Program-made: the position numbers and the translations under genes
The notes under the pieces: model-generated
Told to the model about the DNA's origin: nothing
Database searches by the model: none
The model's input: only the letters and a program-made list of their open reading frames with translations
Origin: Leptoclinus maculatus
Taxonomy: Eukaryota > Chordata > Actinopteri > Perciformes > Stichaeidae
Assembly: GCA_032191485.1 (NCBI GenBank)
Contig: JAVDOI010000016.1
Location: 9,279,759 to 9,343,758, forward strand
Reading direction: 5' to 3'
DNA: 64,000 nt
Part shown: positions 49,300-62,905 of the stretch, piece after piece
How the letters are laid out: each line of letters begins with the position of its first letter
Position numbering within the stretch: position 1 is the first letter of the stretch

Positions 49300-51390
49300 T
49301 GCTCTGCAAACTGAGCTTAACCTTAAAGTACCTTCCTCTAACTCTACTTAAGCCCGTCTTGCAACTCCTACACACAACCACACACACACACACACACACT
49401 CTTTCCTCTGAATCTCGGACTGTTTTATGACAAAGAGTCAGCCACCAAACCTCTTAAAAACCACTGTCATGGTCCACCAATCAGAGAGGCCGTTACTGCT
49501 GGTTCCACCAATCCCCAGCAGGCACAGAGGGATGCAAGGTGGAGCAGAGATGAGAGAGGGTCATTTATTACACACGTTCTCATAGCTGTATTCAAGGGCA
49601 GAGTAACAACACAGCACAATCACTCAAATACTGAGCAATACTACAGGCCAACGTCCACTAATAAACACAACAATTAAACCGTCTAACACAGCTATATGGG
49701 TTAGAATGATGATGCGTGTTTGTTTGTTCTGAAAGTAAGCCGATAGGGAGCAAGATGCTACCAACTTCTGATGGATAGGATCATGGAGGGCAGAGATAAA
49801 CAATCATCGAACATGGTGTGTTATCCATCACCAGCAGGTCACATACAGTATTCACAGGCATTTGAAGAATCCCTTCAGCCCCCTAAGACTCAACATTGGG
49901 TTATTGTGGACTATACATTCATGCTGTGTTTAATTTATTTGACCAAATGTTGCAGAATGTACCCTGTTCAAAGTGAATATTGATTAAATACTTAGATTCA
50001 TACCTTGGACGCTTCCAACCTCAGGGCCTTAATGAGGACTTTGATATGAAAGTTCTGTTAAGAAGTGAGGCTTACTGTTCTCTACCTACACACTAAGGAT
50101 AGATTAGGTCCTTTCCATTGGCTAATGAGCTGAGCAGCACTTTGCTTTCATTGAGTAACACTGCTTTAACGGCTTTGGCCTCTAAATACAGTCTTACAGC
50201 AGGTCCACTGGCCCCGGCTCGTGGACTTTGGCCAGCTCACACAACAAAGATTTTACACTTTACTTCATACTTCTACTCCACTACCTTTCACATGAAAATA
50301 TTTTCGTATATTTTACAGCTATGATTCAGCCATCAAAGGATGCAGGTGTGACAAAAAAAGAACAGACTGAGAATATAACTGCAGATGATGCAAGTGTAGC
50401 TCTCTGGTGGCTCAGCCGGCTAAGAGCCCCGTCACGTTAACAACACATAATGAGTTGGTGATCTTTCCGCACAGGTTGACAGCAACACTGCAGGGCTTTG
50501 TAAGGTAAAGCTAAGGGAAAAAGTGGGTTATAGAAAAAAAGTGGTTGGACTGATTATAGGAACTGTCAGAAAATATCAATCACAGCTGATGTATAAAAGC
50601 CTGGTCGAGTTTAAAGGAGGAAAGTGGGGCCATACAAAGTCAGAGACTCGAGAGGAGAGGAGGGGATATATCGGAGAGTTGGATGGAGAGGTAAAGACAG
50701 AAATTTAAGGGAAAGTGTGACGGGAAAGAGAAAAAAAAAAAAGAAGAAAGAAAACTGAATGAGAAACATGTCAGATATCCCACTGGGCGTGAAATTGCGC
50801 TGTAATAGCCTTTTCAGTTCATATTCAAATACATTCATGCATACTGATAACTACAACACTAAAGCTTGTCTACCTTCTGCACGTTTCAATCAAAGCTACC
50901 TCAAATTAGAGACGAGGGGAGAGAGGGAAGGAAATGAAGAAGGGGCGAGTGAGCAAAATCAAAGACAAACTCTTGAGAAATAATATGTTTTTTCCTTGGT
51001 TAATATTCTGTAAAATGTTGAATAACTGCACAGGGATCCCTTGCTACTTATCTGCTGTAACCGTATGCAACGCTTTGATCTGGAGCTTTGCTTTTCATTT
51101 ACATATCTGTGTAATGCAGTGGAGGATGGTTTCTGAGCCTCGTGTATTCATGGTACATAATCTTCAGACCAGAATACGCGAGCACAAACATTAAGTGGGC
51201 CATCACTGCGGCAACACGACCATGACACAATGCCACCAATTCACAAAATAACAAGTGGCTGACTGTAGCAGCTTTATTGATTTGTGGCTCTCCTCACTCT
51301 TGCCCAATATCTCACCATCTCTCAATTTTGACACCCAATGGAGCACATCCATCTCGACTTGTGAAAGCTTTGTGGAAAGGGGCTGTCAGG
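49300..51390. other. non-coding, no gene seen
   Basis: A (CA)n tract at about 49376-49400. About 50240-50330 has words like TACTTCTACTCCACTACCTTTCA that may be part of dispersed repeat C in reverse. At about 50400-50430, GGTGGCTCAGCCGGCTAAGAGC resembles a tRNA A box, but no B box follows at the right distance. Nothing coding is supported. Confidence 0.35.
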
Positions 51391-51394
51391 TGAA

Positions 51395-51413
51395 GGGGGG
51401 GGGGGGGGGGGGG
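51395..51413. repeat. poly(G) tract
   Basis: Nineteen consecutive G, the counterpart of the C18 tract at 44335-44352. It could form a G-quadruplex-like structure. Confidence 0.9.
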
Positions 51414-51544
51414 CTATTTAGTGACCCCGTTTCTGGGAGCCACACTTTCAAAGGCTATTTCTGGCTGGGTTGGCCACAGAACTGTGGAGCGTGCCACCTG
51501 ATTACTGTGTTTAACAGACAAAATTCAGACATTCACACTGGTGG

Positions 51545-51600
51545 CAAGATGACGCACATCCAGTGTTGCTATATGAATAAAGTTGACTCGACTTGAATCG
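51545..51600 (+). mobile_element. possible LINE 3' tail
   Basis: ATGAATAAAGTTGACTCGACTTGA resembles the AATAAAGTTGACTTGACTTG tails of some fish non-LTR elements. No ORF precedes it. Confidence 0.35.
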
Positions 51601-54600
51601 ATTGGGACAACAGGTGGATATCATGGGGGTCATTCCCGCAAACTCAAAAAAGTAAATACAGTTTATCAGCCCTCGAGTTGCCCATATATACTGTAATATG
51701 CATGAAAAACAATATATTGTTTATATTGTGCTCACATGATGTATATAACTAATAAAGTTGTGCAGCGTTTAATCCATTTACCTCAATCCAAAACAAATGA
51801 AGTATTTATTTCAGCATGGGAGGAGATCTGGATATACTGGATGTTAAGGGAAGTTGGAGTCGACAAGGCATGTGGTAGGAGGGCCAACATGGCATCAACA
51901 TCTGGTCATGATGAAAAACAATATGCATCATTTGTTCTGTGTTAGAATAAATGTCTCATAAATAAAAAAGGTTTTGAAATATACTGTATGTCAATTCCTT
52001 TGTTCAGTTCAGCACACGTTAGAGTATTTTGTAATGTTCAAGGACTAGGGATTTGAATCTCTCACCTCCAGGTTTGGCCTCAAACAAGTCTGAGCTTATA
52101 CGTCAGTCATGTTTAATTTAATTCATCTGGAGTCCAATCTGTCCACCCTGAGGAAAATCCGAACGCAGTGTTCTTCCCTTTAGAGTGCAATCTGCAAACG
52201 TCAGTCGCGATGTCTAGTCTTTTCACAGTCTCCTAGTGTTTTTCCCAGCTGCAGACTTCAGTACAGAGAAGAAAAATCTCTGTATCACTAATGAGTGACT
52301 CAATGTCATGGAGCATAACACACTGTACTTGAAAGAAATGTGGTGATAGACGGGGTCACGGTGTCTTATCAGAGCAGTTTTAGTACAAAACAACTGAGTA
52401 GAGGCTGCGGGACTGAACTGTAATATCTCAAAGAGACAATACTGAAGTGTATCAGTCTGTGGCAAGTTTGAGCCAGAGCTCACTAGAACAGCACAATCAC
52501 CCGTTCATAGTCACTATACACATGGTGTCTTAGAGGAGGTGAGCAAGTCTGTCAATTCTGTGATTTATTTATCTAATTATATGTAAATTACTCAACACGG
52601 ACTGTACAGAAGACATTCAAGACCTTCTCTAACCTTTAGAGAAGCGTGCCGTGCTGTAAACTGTAGCATGTATGGAAGGAAAAGCACCACAAACTGCCGG
52701 TTAATGGTAAAAAAAAAACTGATCTTGGGCTCTTTAATGATTTCCTCTCAGAGGGTTTGAGGTCCTGGCTTATGTTTGTTATCCCACACACACACACACA
52801 CACACACACAAACATCACATTAAAGATTTGTGTTAGTCAGCAGCCACACAGCCCTCTCTTTAACGTCTGCCAGCAACTGGGTTTATCAGTGGAAAAAAGC
52901 ACCTGCAGCATTCACTGTGTTGACTGAAGCATCGACTCTATCAGTCTCCACATCAGCACCTGGGGCTAATGATAACCTTCTAAATTAGATTAGTATTTCA
53001 CCAGTGCATTAGGTCCTATGAGGAGCATGGGACGTCAGCAGAAACTGGCGACAGAGGAAGACCCTGCGTAACACTTTCAGTAGCGTGGATCAATGAATCC
53101 TAAATACTTCCCAAGTTGCAGCAGAGTGCAAATAGCTACGATGAGAATCTCTCTAACTTAATTAAAAGCCACGATGGAAGAGCTCATTGTGCCGTTCTAC
53201 TCTCAACCTGATGTCTCCGGCATCAGGCGGTCCGACCACGGAATAGACGAACAAAAATGACTAAAACACCAGCACAGATATTCAAATTTAAAATGGAGGA
53301 TTGACCACAAATGTACACAGTATACTAAGTTCTTCTTACTGACTAAAGATAATAACAGTATTCTGTGAAGTAAAATCATCGGGCAGGCCAAGTCTGGCTT
53401 TAGCTCCGTCTCCTCTAAACATCAGCAGCCTGAAAGATAATTACAAATACTATCCTGTATTTTTTTTAAATAAGATGCAATAGCAGTTTCATGTCTCCGT
53501 CTTTCAATTTTCCAGACCTCATCAGCCTTTGCAGGAAAGGAGAATGGAAGATTTTTCAAAGGCTGTCTGAAAATGATTGATATACTCCATCCAGCCATCT
53601 CTTCAAAAAAACTTTAGATCTATCATTGGTGCTGAACTTTTGCTATAAATGTGCATCACTAGAGGAATGACCTCAGTGTACATATGTATTAAAAAAAAAA
53701 GGAAACTAGCTATGACATCATCAATCATCCCGTGCTGTTGAACAGATGGTGCCCCATTATTTACCCTGGACGGGTGGAGAAGTATGTATTGCAAATATAA
53801 GGATTGGGGTATTTTAAACACATGCACACACTCAGAATACAATTATATTCTCTTCGACCACAGCTGCACTTTTACTTTTCCTGCACTTCAAAGATCTGAT
53901 TAGGATTTCCTGCTTCCCAGAAGCATTCGAACCCTCAGCGTGGAGCTCCTGGCACACAAACATGCCTGGGGTTATAAAGCTCCCTCATCAGAACCTTCCA
54001 TCTCTGCTTTACCCACGGCACACAACAGGTCAACATAACCTCAGTGAAAAGTCTTAGCTATTAGGCCAGTGTGGAGACACAGCGGTGACGTAATGTTGAA
54101 ATGGCACAACGTTGAACTGCGGTATCTCTGAACTAGCTGAACAGAAACACAGCATGCATCTTAACACAGAAAGGCAAACTACACAAAGAGGAAGTATAAA
54201 TAATTCCTCTAAGTCCGACTATTAGAGGACATACTCCTCAGAGGTGTGTTGTTTTGCAGATGAATACCAGTGGGCTGCAACTCTATTCATGACTCTACAC
54301 TACAGCTACCTGAGCCAAGTAATCTTGGATTTACACATCCTCTTCTTCTCCCACCTCCCTGTACTAATGATGAAGGATGGAGCAATGAATCTGTCCGCCA
54401 TCCACCTACTCCAATCGTCATTTTTAGGTTCCGGCCTCATTCGGCTCCCAGATAAATACAGTCCAGAGGAGCAGCAGCAATTTGCATTTAAAGGCTAGCC
54501 GTCGGGAAGAGAGCTCTTATAGCTTTTCATTACAAAGAAAAGTTCACAAAGTTTAAGGAGAAAACAGGTCACATTTTGGCAAAAAGTCTTTCTTGAGGCT

Positions 54601-54640
54601 GCACCACAGACATGGACAACCCATTGTACTGGTTTGGAGG
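51601..54640. other. non-coding, no gene seen
   Basis: A (CA)n tract at about 52785-52811 and scattered A-runs. No exon or named repeat is supported on either strand. Confidence 0.4.
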
Positions 54641-54649
54641 GAAGCTACA

Positions 54650-54720
54650 AGAGCGAGTGTTGCGATGCATTAGAAGGCAGTTGCTGGTTCAAATCCCCTG
54701 GACTTGCAAGGACAGAGGGA
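54650..54720 (+). repeat. possible tRNA-SINE remnant
   Basis: GGCAGTTGCTGGTTCAAATCCCC contains a good B-box-like GGTTCAAATCC in the wording common to fish SINEs. The A-box half is degenerate. Confidence 0.4.
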
Positions 54721-55096
54721 CAGAGATGTGCTCGGAGCTCAGATACACCATTTGCTCTACTGCCCTCTGCTGACCTGGTCCTGTACATGCCCTCAACTCA
54801 ACTCCACAACTAAACTTTTAGTGGGGACAAAAGAGTGAGGCTTTATTTTACGGGTCCATTTTTTCCTGATAATATCAAAAAAAATTATTTAAAGTTTCAT
54901 GACAAGACCTATACAATTTGGTACTAATGATGGAGAAAATAGATACAAAAAGGTCTGAAACTGTTATTTTACTTTGTTTATGAATAGGCTAGTAGAGTTT
55001 ATAAAAAGCAATTTTATGGAGAAATTTCCTTCTACTTCTACATTTAATATTATATTCTTCACATCTGTTGAATTGTGTGACTGACTCTTGGTTATC

Positions 55097-55420
55097 CTAT
55101 ATTAGCATTGAATTGGAATTACTGAACTGAAAGTGTAGCAATTCAAAACAGTCTTCTTGACAAGATACAGGAAATGTGACAGTCCACTCTTCAGTGACCT
55201 TCACCCCCAGGAAACAAGAAGCTCTATTCACTCTAAACGCATCATTCTCCTCTGCTGCAGTCTCAAAACATCCAAACACCACAATCCGGTAGACATCAGC
55301 TGTCTCTGAACTGAAGCGTGACGTAGCCTTTCTCATAGCCCACTGCTCATCAACCCCATTTTTGCATCTCCATATGGCTGAAGCTCTCACAGCGTCGGTC
55401 AGGATTGTTCCGTGCCACAC
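55097..55420 (-). CDS. unrecognised 107-codon ORF
   Basis: An ATG-started minus-strand frame, MWHGTILTDAVRASAIWRCK to the end SNSNSMLI. The composition is protein-like (six Cys, balanced acidic and basic residues, no low-complexity run), and a CpG-richer stretch (55400-55540) lies just upstream. I recognise no domain and no relative. It may be part of an intronless gene, a retrocopy or a transposon, or chance. No neighbouring exon was found. Confidence 0.25.
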   Translation of the reverse strand: MWHGTILTDAVRASAIWRCKNGVDEQWAMRKATSRFSSETADVYRIVVFGCFETAAEENDAFRVNRASCFLGVKVTEEWTVTFPVSCQEDCFELLHFQFSNSNSMLI

Positions 55421-55542
55421 GACGCAGCTGTGAGCGGCTCACAGGGAGGCTGCAAGCGAGCTGTTGCGACTTGCTTCAGATCATTTTTACGACGCTAAAA
55501 GCCGATGGTAAAATGGATGAGAGGTACATCGTCACGGCGTGA

Positions 55543-56930
55543 AACAAAACAAAGTCGGATTTGAAACCAATGTGCTGCGTTTTGATCGTCTCAAACTCCC
55601 CTTATCCCCCTGGAGGATTGTTTTAACTGTCACAGCAACAATGTCACACTCCAAATGCGCTAGCTCCTTGGGACATCAAGGTTGTCTCTGTGAAAGATAA
55701 CTGCCCAGCATAACATACCTTTAACTATTAGGCCTCACATTTGCCAAAATGATCTACTTCACCTCCGGGTTAGGAGGAGAGAGACAGAGAGAGAGAGAGA
55801 TGGAGGAAGGTGTGCAGAGGAGCAGACTGCATTTTACAGCCAGTCTTTTGAAGTGATAAGCATGAAGTCAAAATCCAATCGCTCCCAGCTGGTCCACACT
55901 CCAACCTTTACTTTTTCTTCATTTCCATCTGCCACTGCTGCTCCTCTACATTCTCTCTCCCTCTCTCGACATTTCATCTTCATTTTCTACAGACTCAATT
56001 TACGCAAACCTTCCAATCTCACTCCACCCTGTCAATATTTGTCTGGTCAGCTCTCCGTCTGTGTGCAGACAGTTTTAAACAAATATTGTAAAGAGCACCG
56101 TTTCCACATGAAATGGGACTGAAATCAGCTCTCAAAGAGGGAGCAGATGGTGATATTTTCCTGATAACATCTTTTGGCTTTTACAGCAATTTCCCAACCG
56201 CTTGTTCCATCCCGCCCTCTCTCATCACACTGGAGGCCTTATAACAAGTTCAACAACCTTTCCTTACAGTTCAGAGCCTTGTGAGCTGCTTGCTCTTTGT
56301 CTCAGCCCAGAGTCAACAGTGTTATAGAGTGAAGTTGCTTCAAATAGACACACACAAGAATTACATTTCATGTTAAAAACGGAAACTGGGGACTGCTCTG
56401 CTCCAAGCTCAAAAACTAAAAATGCATCATTCACATTTTCACAGTAAAATGACTAAGTGGTGATTATATATTAATTCCACTTAGATAAATAAAACATGCT
56501 TGTATTGCACATTTCAGAGACATAAGCTGCTATTTATAATGTGTGAGAGATAGCTGGGAGAAAAGATGTCAACCAGCAAATAACAAAGATATCAAATGTC
56601 CTCAGGAGAAGACAGATAACATTTTTTACCGAGGCAGCATCTTTTACATTCTCCTCATTTGTACAAAGTGCCCCTTTTCTGCAGCTAGAGTTTCAGCCGT
56701 TTGTTCAGCGGAGTAATCCGGCTCCCTGGGAGACCAACAGCGGTCGATACGTTTTGTATTCAGTCAGAGTACTTTGAGTGGTCAACAGGAGCATCAGATC
56801 CTCTTCCACTAGCCACTAATACTCCATTGTCCTCGCTCGACTCTGTATCACCACATATCTTTGTCTATCACAGCGTTGCAGTTTCAGCTTTCAATCATGT
56901 GACTGGCTTCGTTTCTATCTGTATGTTGAA
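55543..56930. other. non-coding, no gene seen
   Basis: A short GA tract at about 55780-55800. No exon is supported. Confidence 0.4.
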
Positions 56931-56938
56931 TGACACAC

Positions 56939-57051
<113 letters not shown>

Positions 57052-57229
57052 ACATTTACACGCTGTGAGCAACAGGTTTGCTGCCAATCCAAGAGAAAAA
57101 TCCTTCCCCCCTGCCCAGATCTGCACGCTCCCTGGATTCAGTGTGAGCAGCCTTAAACACAGCAGACTCTGTTCAGGGTCAACAACTGAGGAAGTTCACA
57201 AATCCCACCAACAAGCTATTTAAAGTAAG

Positions 57230-60044
57230 GAATATACAAAAACAAACAAGTCTTAAGTGTGCACTTAAGGCGACAGTGTGCAAACACTATCAGTTGTCAC
57301 GATTGACTGCATATGTGCTTTGAAGATAATGCTCAACATGCGCTGCTTTAACGGATTCATAATGTGACAACGCCGTCAGAGTGAAGAGACAAATGTGTTC
57401 TCTCAACATCTAAACACTTTTTTTCCCTCTTCCAAGAAGTTGAGCAACTGCATCCCTGGCCTCAACTGGTTTGGTAGACAACTCTGAAACAAACATTGAG
57501 CGCACGTACAAGTGTGTACAAAGCATTCCCGAAACATTAGTGCCAATATGAGCAGTGTGCTTCTCTGTGTGAGCCAAAGATATCAATTTGAGTTTGTCAA
57601 CCTTAAACTGGATAATGCTTAAGAGGTGCAGTCTGTTACATGAAGACTTATTAAAGGATTCCTTGTGGTGTGAAGTCAAAAGATAAAAACAACGCTGGTC
57701 TAAGTAGCAGCTCCACAAAGTCCTTGGGAGGTAGTTTTCATGACGATGACACAGTCTCTCTGCCTGCATTACCCTCATGCTGCTTGTTGTCTCAGTGGCC
57801 TAAGATTTTCCTGTGTCACATACAGCACCATCATAATCTATTAGCAAGCCAGGAGGGAGGCCACAGCCCTGCAAGAGTAAAAAAAGTGTGTTCGTGCATG
57901 CGAGCATTGAAAAGACACAGGCTGATTGCTGTCACCCCTGACAGCGTGATCGGAGGCAACAGATAATGGAGTAGCCACCATTCTCCTTTGGCATGTGTGG
58001 AAGGTGCCGTGGGTTCAGGTAAACACATCAATCAAAATGACGAAGGACTGACAGCTCCTGCTTTTACAAATGGGCTTCACCTCGATTTCCCAGAGACGAC
58101 ATTCATGTTACCCTTGCAAAAGGCTTGAGATCAGGACATTGGCTTAGATGGCGGATGACACTGGTCCTTCGAGAGACCACTACCTCAAGCAAAGTGGGGA
58201 AACCACAGCACATAAACCGTTTGACAGCTCTGACAGAAGCAAAGCTGAGGGATGTTGGGGTGAACAGCAGGCTACTTCTTCACATTCTGCCTCTGCTGCT
58301 CCAGTCCTGCCAATAGTACTATTATTCGGTCTTTGCTCCGTTTCTACAGCAACAACACGCTCCTCTCTCGCTCTCGCTTCCTTCAAGCTGTTTACAACCG
58401 AGCGTAATTGTGCTCTCTTTCACCTTATCGTTTTATTCTCTCACCTGGACCCTCTCTCTGTGCTTGTTCAGTGGGTTCTATCTGTACTCAATTTCTGCTC
58501 ATGGCAGACGGAGGTGAACGTCAACGCCGGGCTACAGTCGTCGGTACTCTGCAGAGCTCAGCGAAAGCATCATCATGAGACCAGGTATACTGCTGGTGCA
58601 TTCATGCAGCTGTACTGTCTACAGGTGGAGGAGGGATAAGATAAGTACTGTGCACACAATTGTATGGGTGTGGTTACGTGGCTTATGACCTGTGATACAT
58701 GGCATCATGACTCTAGCTGCCATTATCTTCATCGTTTACTCTTTTATCATGAACTGGTCCAGTGGTGCAATAATTGAAAAATAGTATATTCACTTCGCGG
58801 GGTCAAGAGGCAACATTAGTTTCAAACACTTCCTGCAATAGTAATAATTTACATAAAACTCTCTATGCCTAAAAATGTCTAAGAGTACAGTACTGATCTT
58901 GAGACAGTAGATTCCATCTCTCTAAAAAAGCCTCATAAGATGAATCTTTGTTGAGACACTTGCTGTCTGCCTGCTGAGAGTGGATCATAAGATTTCAGAA
59001 TGTGCTCTGGGCTTCAAGCAGCAAAACTTTCCAAGCACCAAACATCTGGTATTGTACTCTGACTATGGGAGCTCTTTGTGGATGCTGTCTTTCTTCATTC
59101 TTTACAACACAACAAGAACATATTTCCCTCTCCTGTAAAGCACAATGGAGGAAAAGTAGCAGGTTGGTCTATTAGTTAATGTTCTTGGTGTTCTCACCGT
59201 TGATTTAGAAACAAAGCTGATGGATTTTTTTCTGATTTGTCCATTTAATTCAAAGATTTAATATTTTTGAAAGAATGATGTGGGATGAAAGCTTTGCTAT
59301 TTAGCACCTCTCCTATAACAATATTATATACAACTGATCTGAAAAAAATGAATTACTAATGATCACAGATGATCAGCACAGCACAGATGGGCAACAAATG
59401 TACATTACTCTATTGTTTCCTTTCTACCATGTGTGCCAAGGGTAAAAAAAGTGTTATTGTGTTAGTGAAAACAATGTTTTCTTTGTTTCTTTCTTTTAAC
59501 GACACTCCTTTATACAAATATCACATTACATACTGAGCAAATATTACTAGTGGCCTTTAGACTGCTTTCATTTTCAATTTAAAATCAGTTCCACAGATTT
59601 GAACTGCACCTTAACTTTTGAAAACGTGTGCAAAGCTGACAGTTGTAATTTACTCAAGGACGGGAATGACAAAATTTAACTGATATCTTTAAATTCAAAA
59701 CAAGTCTAAATCAGGTCTTTTTCCAGTCTCTCAGACTGACTCTGCAGATGTTAATTATCACCTCCATTCTTTGGCTCTCTTGTCTACAGCATAAACAACT
59801 GGAGTAAATTGGTCTTGTTTTGTTCCATCCTGAGAAAAAGTCCCCGAAGCCTAAATCAAAGGTAATGACTGGTTACTCCACTATTTAAAGGCTCTCAGTA
59901 AAGTGGTGCAAGGTCACAGTAAAGTCATTCTGGTCATACACAAAAGACTGACGCAGAAACAGCTTATTAATACATAAGTCTCATTTAAATAGTGTTGGCC
60001 ATCATTCCAATCCGTGATAGAAAACATTGTACCCATCCCCCTAA
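57230..60044. other. non-coding, no gene seen
   Basis: About 2.8 kb without splice-supported exons. An open frame of 163 codons at 58148-58639 has no recognisable domain and is treated as chance. Confidence 0.4.
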
Positions 60045-60305
60045 TAGTTAAGATCTGAATGATGTTTGCCATGTTAGCATCTCTACTTTAGTGTGTTAAC
60101 ATGCTAACATCTGATAATTGCTTATCAGTGAACACAAGCCCAGCAGAGGCTGATTGGTCATTAGTTTTGCAAGTAATTCATTATAAAACAATGTATTGGA
60201 CAAAGAAAATGTAATTTGCCCTGATGATGTTGTTAGATGCAATGTCAGTGGATCACCAAAGTCACTAGGATGGCCATTGAAATATCTAGAGGGTAGTTTC
60301 TAGTT
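60045..60305 (+). repeat. dispersed teleost repeat B, second copy
   Basis: TTTGCCATGTTAGCATCTC ... GTTAACATGCTAACATCTGATAATTGC, GAGGCTGATTGGTCATTAGTTTTGCAAGTA and GTCAGTGGATCACCAAAGTCACTAGGAT follow the known order of this family. It carries the middle segment that the copy at 37925-38130 lacks. Confidence 0.75.
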
Positions 60306-62109
60306 CTACAAAAGAATGCACTAGCATGGGTTAACTGAGGAGATGACCCCCCCCCCCCCATGTGTGCCCTATAGCTCATGGTAGTAGAATTACAGTATAA
60401 GCAGTCACGGCATTTTATACAGACATGTGAGAATAGTCTGTAACCGAGTCAACCTCTGCAGCTGTTGGGCATCTGCCTCCCCAGACAGCAACAAGGAGGA
60501 GTTCACAGTGTAGTCACAGGAGTGAATTCATAGGCGGAGAGATTAACTGTGCTAATCTTCCACTGGATAACACCATGAGAGGATGATGGAGGAGGATGAA
60601 AAAGAGGAGGTGGTGGGAGGAGGGAGTGGAGGAGAAGTTGGAGAAAGACAGATCAAGACATTTAGGATTGGACAAAAGGAAGATGCGGTCTCATTGTAAG
60701 AGACTCTAGTGTGTATTTGGGCCTAAACTGCCTCCTCCCCTAAATGAAAACAATTGGGAACCTCATCATCATATCTTACTGGAAAGCGTCTGACTGCCCA
60801 CTATCTTTCACTTAATGCACAAGAGAATTATTATGTGCCTGTGCGCTTGCCATAAACTGAACACCACAATACAGTATGACAGAGCTATGAGTCCTATCAG
60901 ACTCATTACACAGCTGGGGTGTACGGCTGCATAAAACTAGCATTCATCAGGCAGATACTGTGCGTCAGACTCCACAGACCCCGAGGACAGGCTGCTGTGA
61001 GGGGAACATGTGCAGTGTCTCCTCGGGAAGATGAATATGGTCGCTGTGGGAGAGCTCAGAGAGCCTCCTCCATTGATCTGGCTGGCGGTGGCTGAATGTT
61101 CGGGGCCATGTGAGGCACAGAAGCCAAATCAGCATGTCACGGTCTCAATTAAACGGTCTCCTCAGACTCCCCGCAGAGACACCTTCCAGAGAGCAGAAGT
61201 GCGACAGAAGCACTCAAAGACTGAGGCAGCAGCTTCTCAAAGAGGACAGAGGAGCGGCAGACGCAGCCTTTTATTTCTCCCACCTGGAAATAACTTCATT
61301 AACTTCATCCGTGCTATTTTTGTTCATCTCTGTCGGTCTGCATGTCGGTCTCTGGTTATCTGCTGGCTCTTGACTTGTGTCTCTGTGCACTTTACCCACA
61401 GTCACTTCTACAACAGAGATATTCAAAATCTGAGAAATGCACCTTGGTAACTGTGTGTATAAAACTAATTGGTTCCTTTAAATTCATTCCGGCAAAATTG
61501 GTGGCTTTCATAGCCGACAGCTTTTTGTGTTCAGGTGCACTTTCTGTTCCTGTAGTGTGTGACAGGCGGAACACATTTCCGTAGGTTAACAGGTTAATAG
61601 CTATACATCTGTCAGATTAGGTTATACATCAGCCCACATTGTAAATCGTGAGATTATCATTTGTAAATGTGCTTTACCTAAGAGAACATTTAAAAGCAGC
61701 TTGCTGAGCCTTCTTATTTAACAGTTGTGCTCTGAAAGTGTGTCTATACGTGTGTGGGTGGAAGGCAATGGAGCAGGGGTTAATTAGAAGACACAGCTTC
61801 CTCTGAATGTCTCTCCCTCTGCTAATAGCTGCTCTTCTGAAACCGAGAGCTGAAATACACACAGTGCCCCCTCACACTGGAGACAAAGCAAAAGAGTGAT
61901 CATAGTTATTTTTTTGTTTGTTAATTTGCACAATACACAAACCTAACGATAAATAATATCACCGTGCAGGAAGAGGCCCTGGGCTTATTTAAAGCCTCCT
62001 AAATAATTTCACAATATTGTAGAGAACACAAAATATATACATAAGATATGACTGTAATATTAATGACAAAGAATTTGAACAAGATATATAATAAGAATAA
62101 CAATAATCA
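60306..62109. other. non-coding, no gene seen
   Basis: A C10-11 run at about 60349-60359 and a GGA-rich stretch at about 60580-60640. The overlapping plus-strand frames at 61010-61584 have no domain and no splice support. Confidence 0.4.
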
Positions 62110-62905
62110 TGCCATACTGTTGCAGTCCTTAACATTTAATTCAGCTTTATTTAAGACACCTTATCACATAAAAGTAATATTTAATACAAAACGAGGACAA
62201 CAACACAGAGGTATTATCATTGCAGTTCGTAAGTCCTCAGTGATTAGAAGACATACAAGCATTTGTACATAAAGTTCCTCAACACAGCATTAACACTAGT
62301 CACAAATGTGGATTGCAATTGTCCATCTTGAGAGCTTGAGCAGGATTCTGAATGAGTCATTAAATGCTTTTTCACTTTTGCTTTACTGTAACTGCACAAC
62401 AAGTGGGCTCTAAAGAGAGCTGGTTAACATCCTCCGTACACATAGGTCATTTACGTGCCAGCCTATTGGCTTCTGCACTACGGTTTGCAACACTGGCGCT
62501 GCACATCGTCACTGAGCTCATTCCTGATGATGTGACCCAAATATCTTACTTTGTTCCCCACAGTTGCCATATTATAAAGTCAAGTTTATATGTGGTTTAT
62601 ACGTGTTTTTTTAGCAATCATGAAAACACTCTCCAGTTGAATTTCATGTCATACTGCACACTAAATGTGCGCAGACTGAGCAGTTGCTGTAAGCCAGCCA
62701 TAAAAGAAGACAGGACGACTAAGTCATCAGCCGCATTAGATGGTTAATAAGACTGTCCCCCACCATACATCCAGTCTTACAATCTTTTAACTTTTTAGAA
62801 AGATCATTCACGTACAGATTAAAGAGAACAGGTGACAATATTCTACTTTGTTGAACCCCGTTAGTCACTAAGAAAGGTGCAGATACACTCTAACCCCATC
62901 TAGTT
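62110..62905 (-). mobile_element. LINE reverse transcriptase remnant
   Basis: Read on the minus strand in patches: SAPFLVTNGVQQSRILSPVL then FNLYVNDLSKKLKDCKTGCM (RT blocks for template and primer binding), and VGDSLINHLM followed after a one-base loss by ADDLVVLSSFMAGLQQLL. The latter is the catalytic YADD box with the Tyr codon broken, at about 62723-62731. Further on come VRYLGHII, ELSDDVQRQC, ALFRAH-like words and AVLRNFMYK, which belong to the same ORF2 C-terminus. A GTCTTAAATAAAGCTGAATT end at about 62130-62155 looks like the 3' UTR. There are many frameshifts and stops, so it is long dead. The clade (Jockey-like group) is not fixed by what I can see. No single open frame covers it. Confidence 0.8.

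Noticed and set aside
48764..49399. Several overlapping ORFs of 70-148 codons on both strands
   Set aside because: They overlap each other and are built on CA, GA and TC repeats. The area is better read as promoter-like and microsatellite DNA.
50400..50430. tRNA A-box-like sequence
   Set aside because: No B box at the right distance and no cloverleaf, so it is not a tRNA gene. A weak SINE head is possible.
58148..58639. 163-codon plus-strand ORF
   Set aside because: No domain, no splice or promoter support, and composition shifts along its length. Most likely chance.
61010..61584. Overlapping plus-strand ORFs of 80-146 codons
   Set aside because: No recognisable domain, and different frames are equally open. 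No conserved motif seen.
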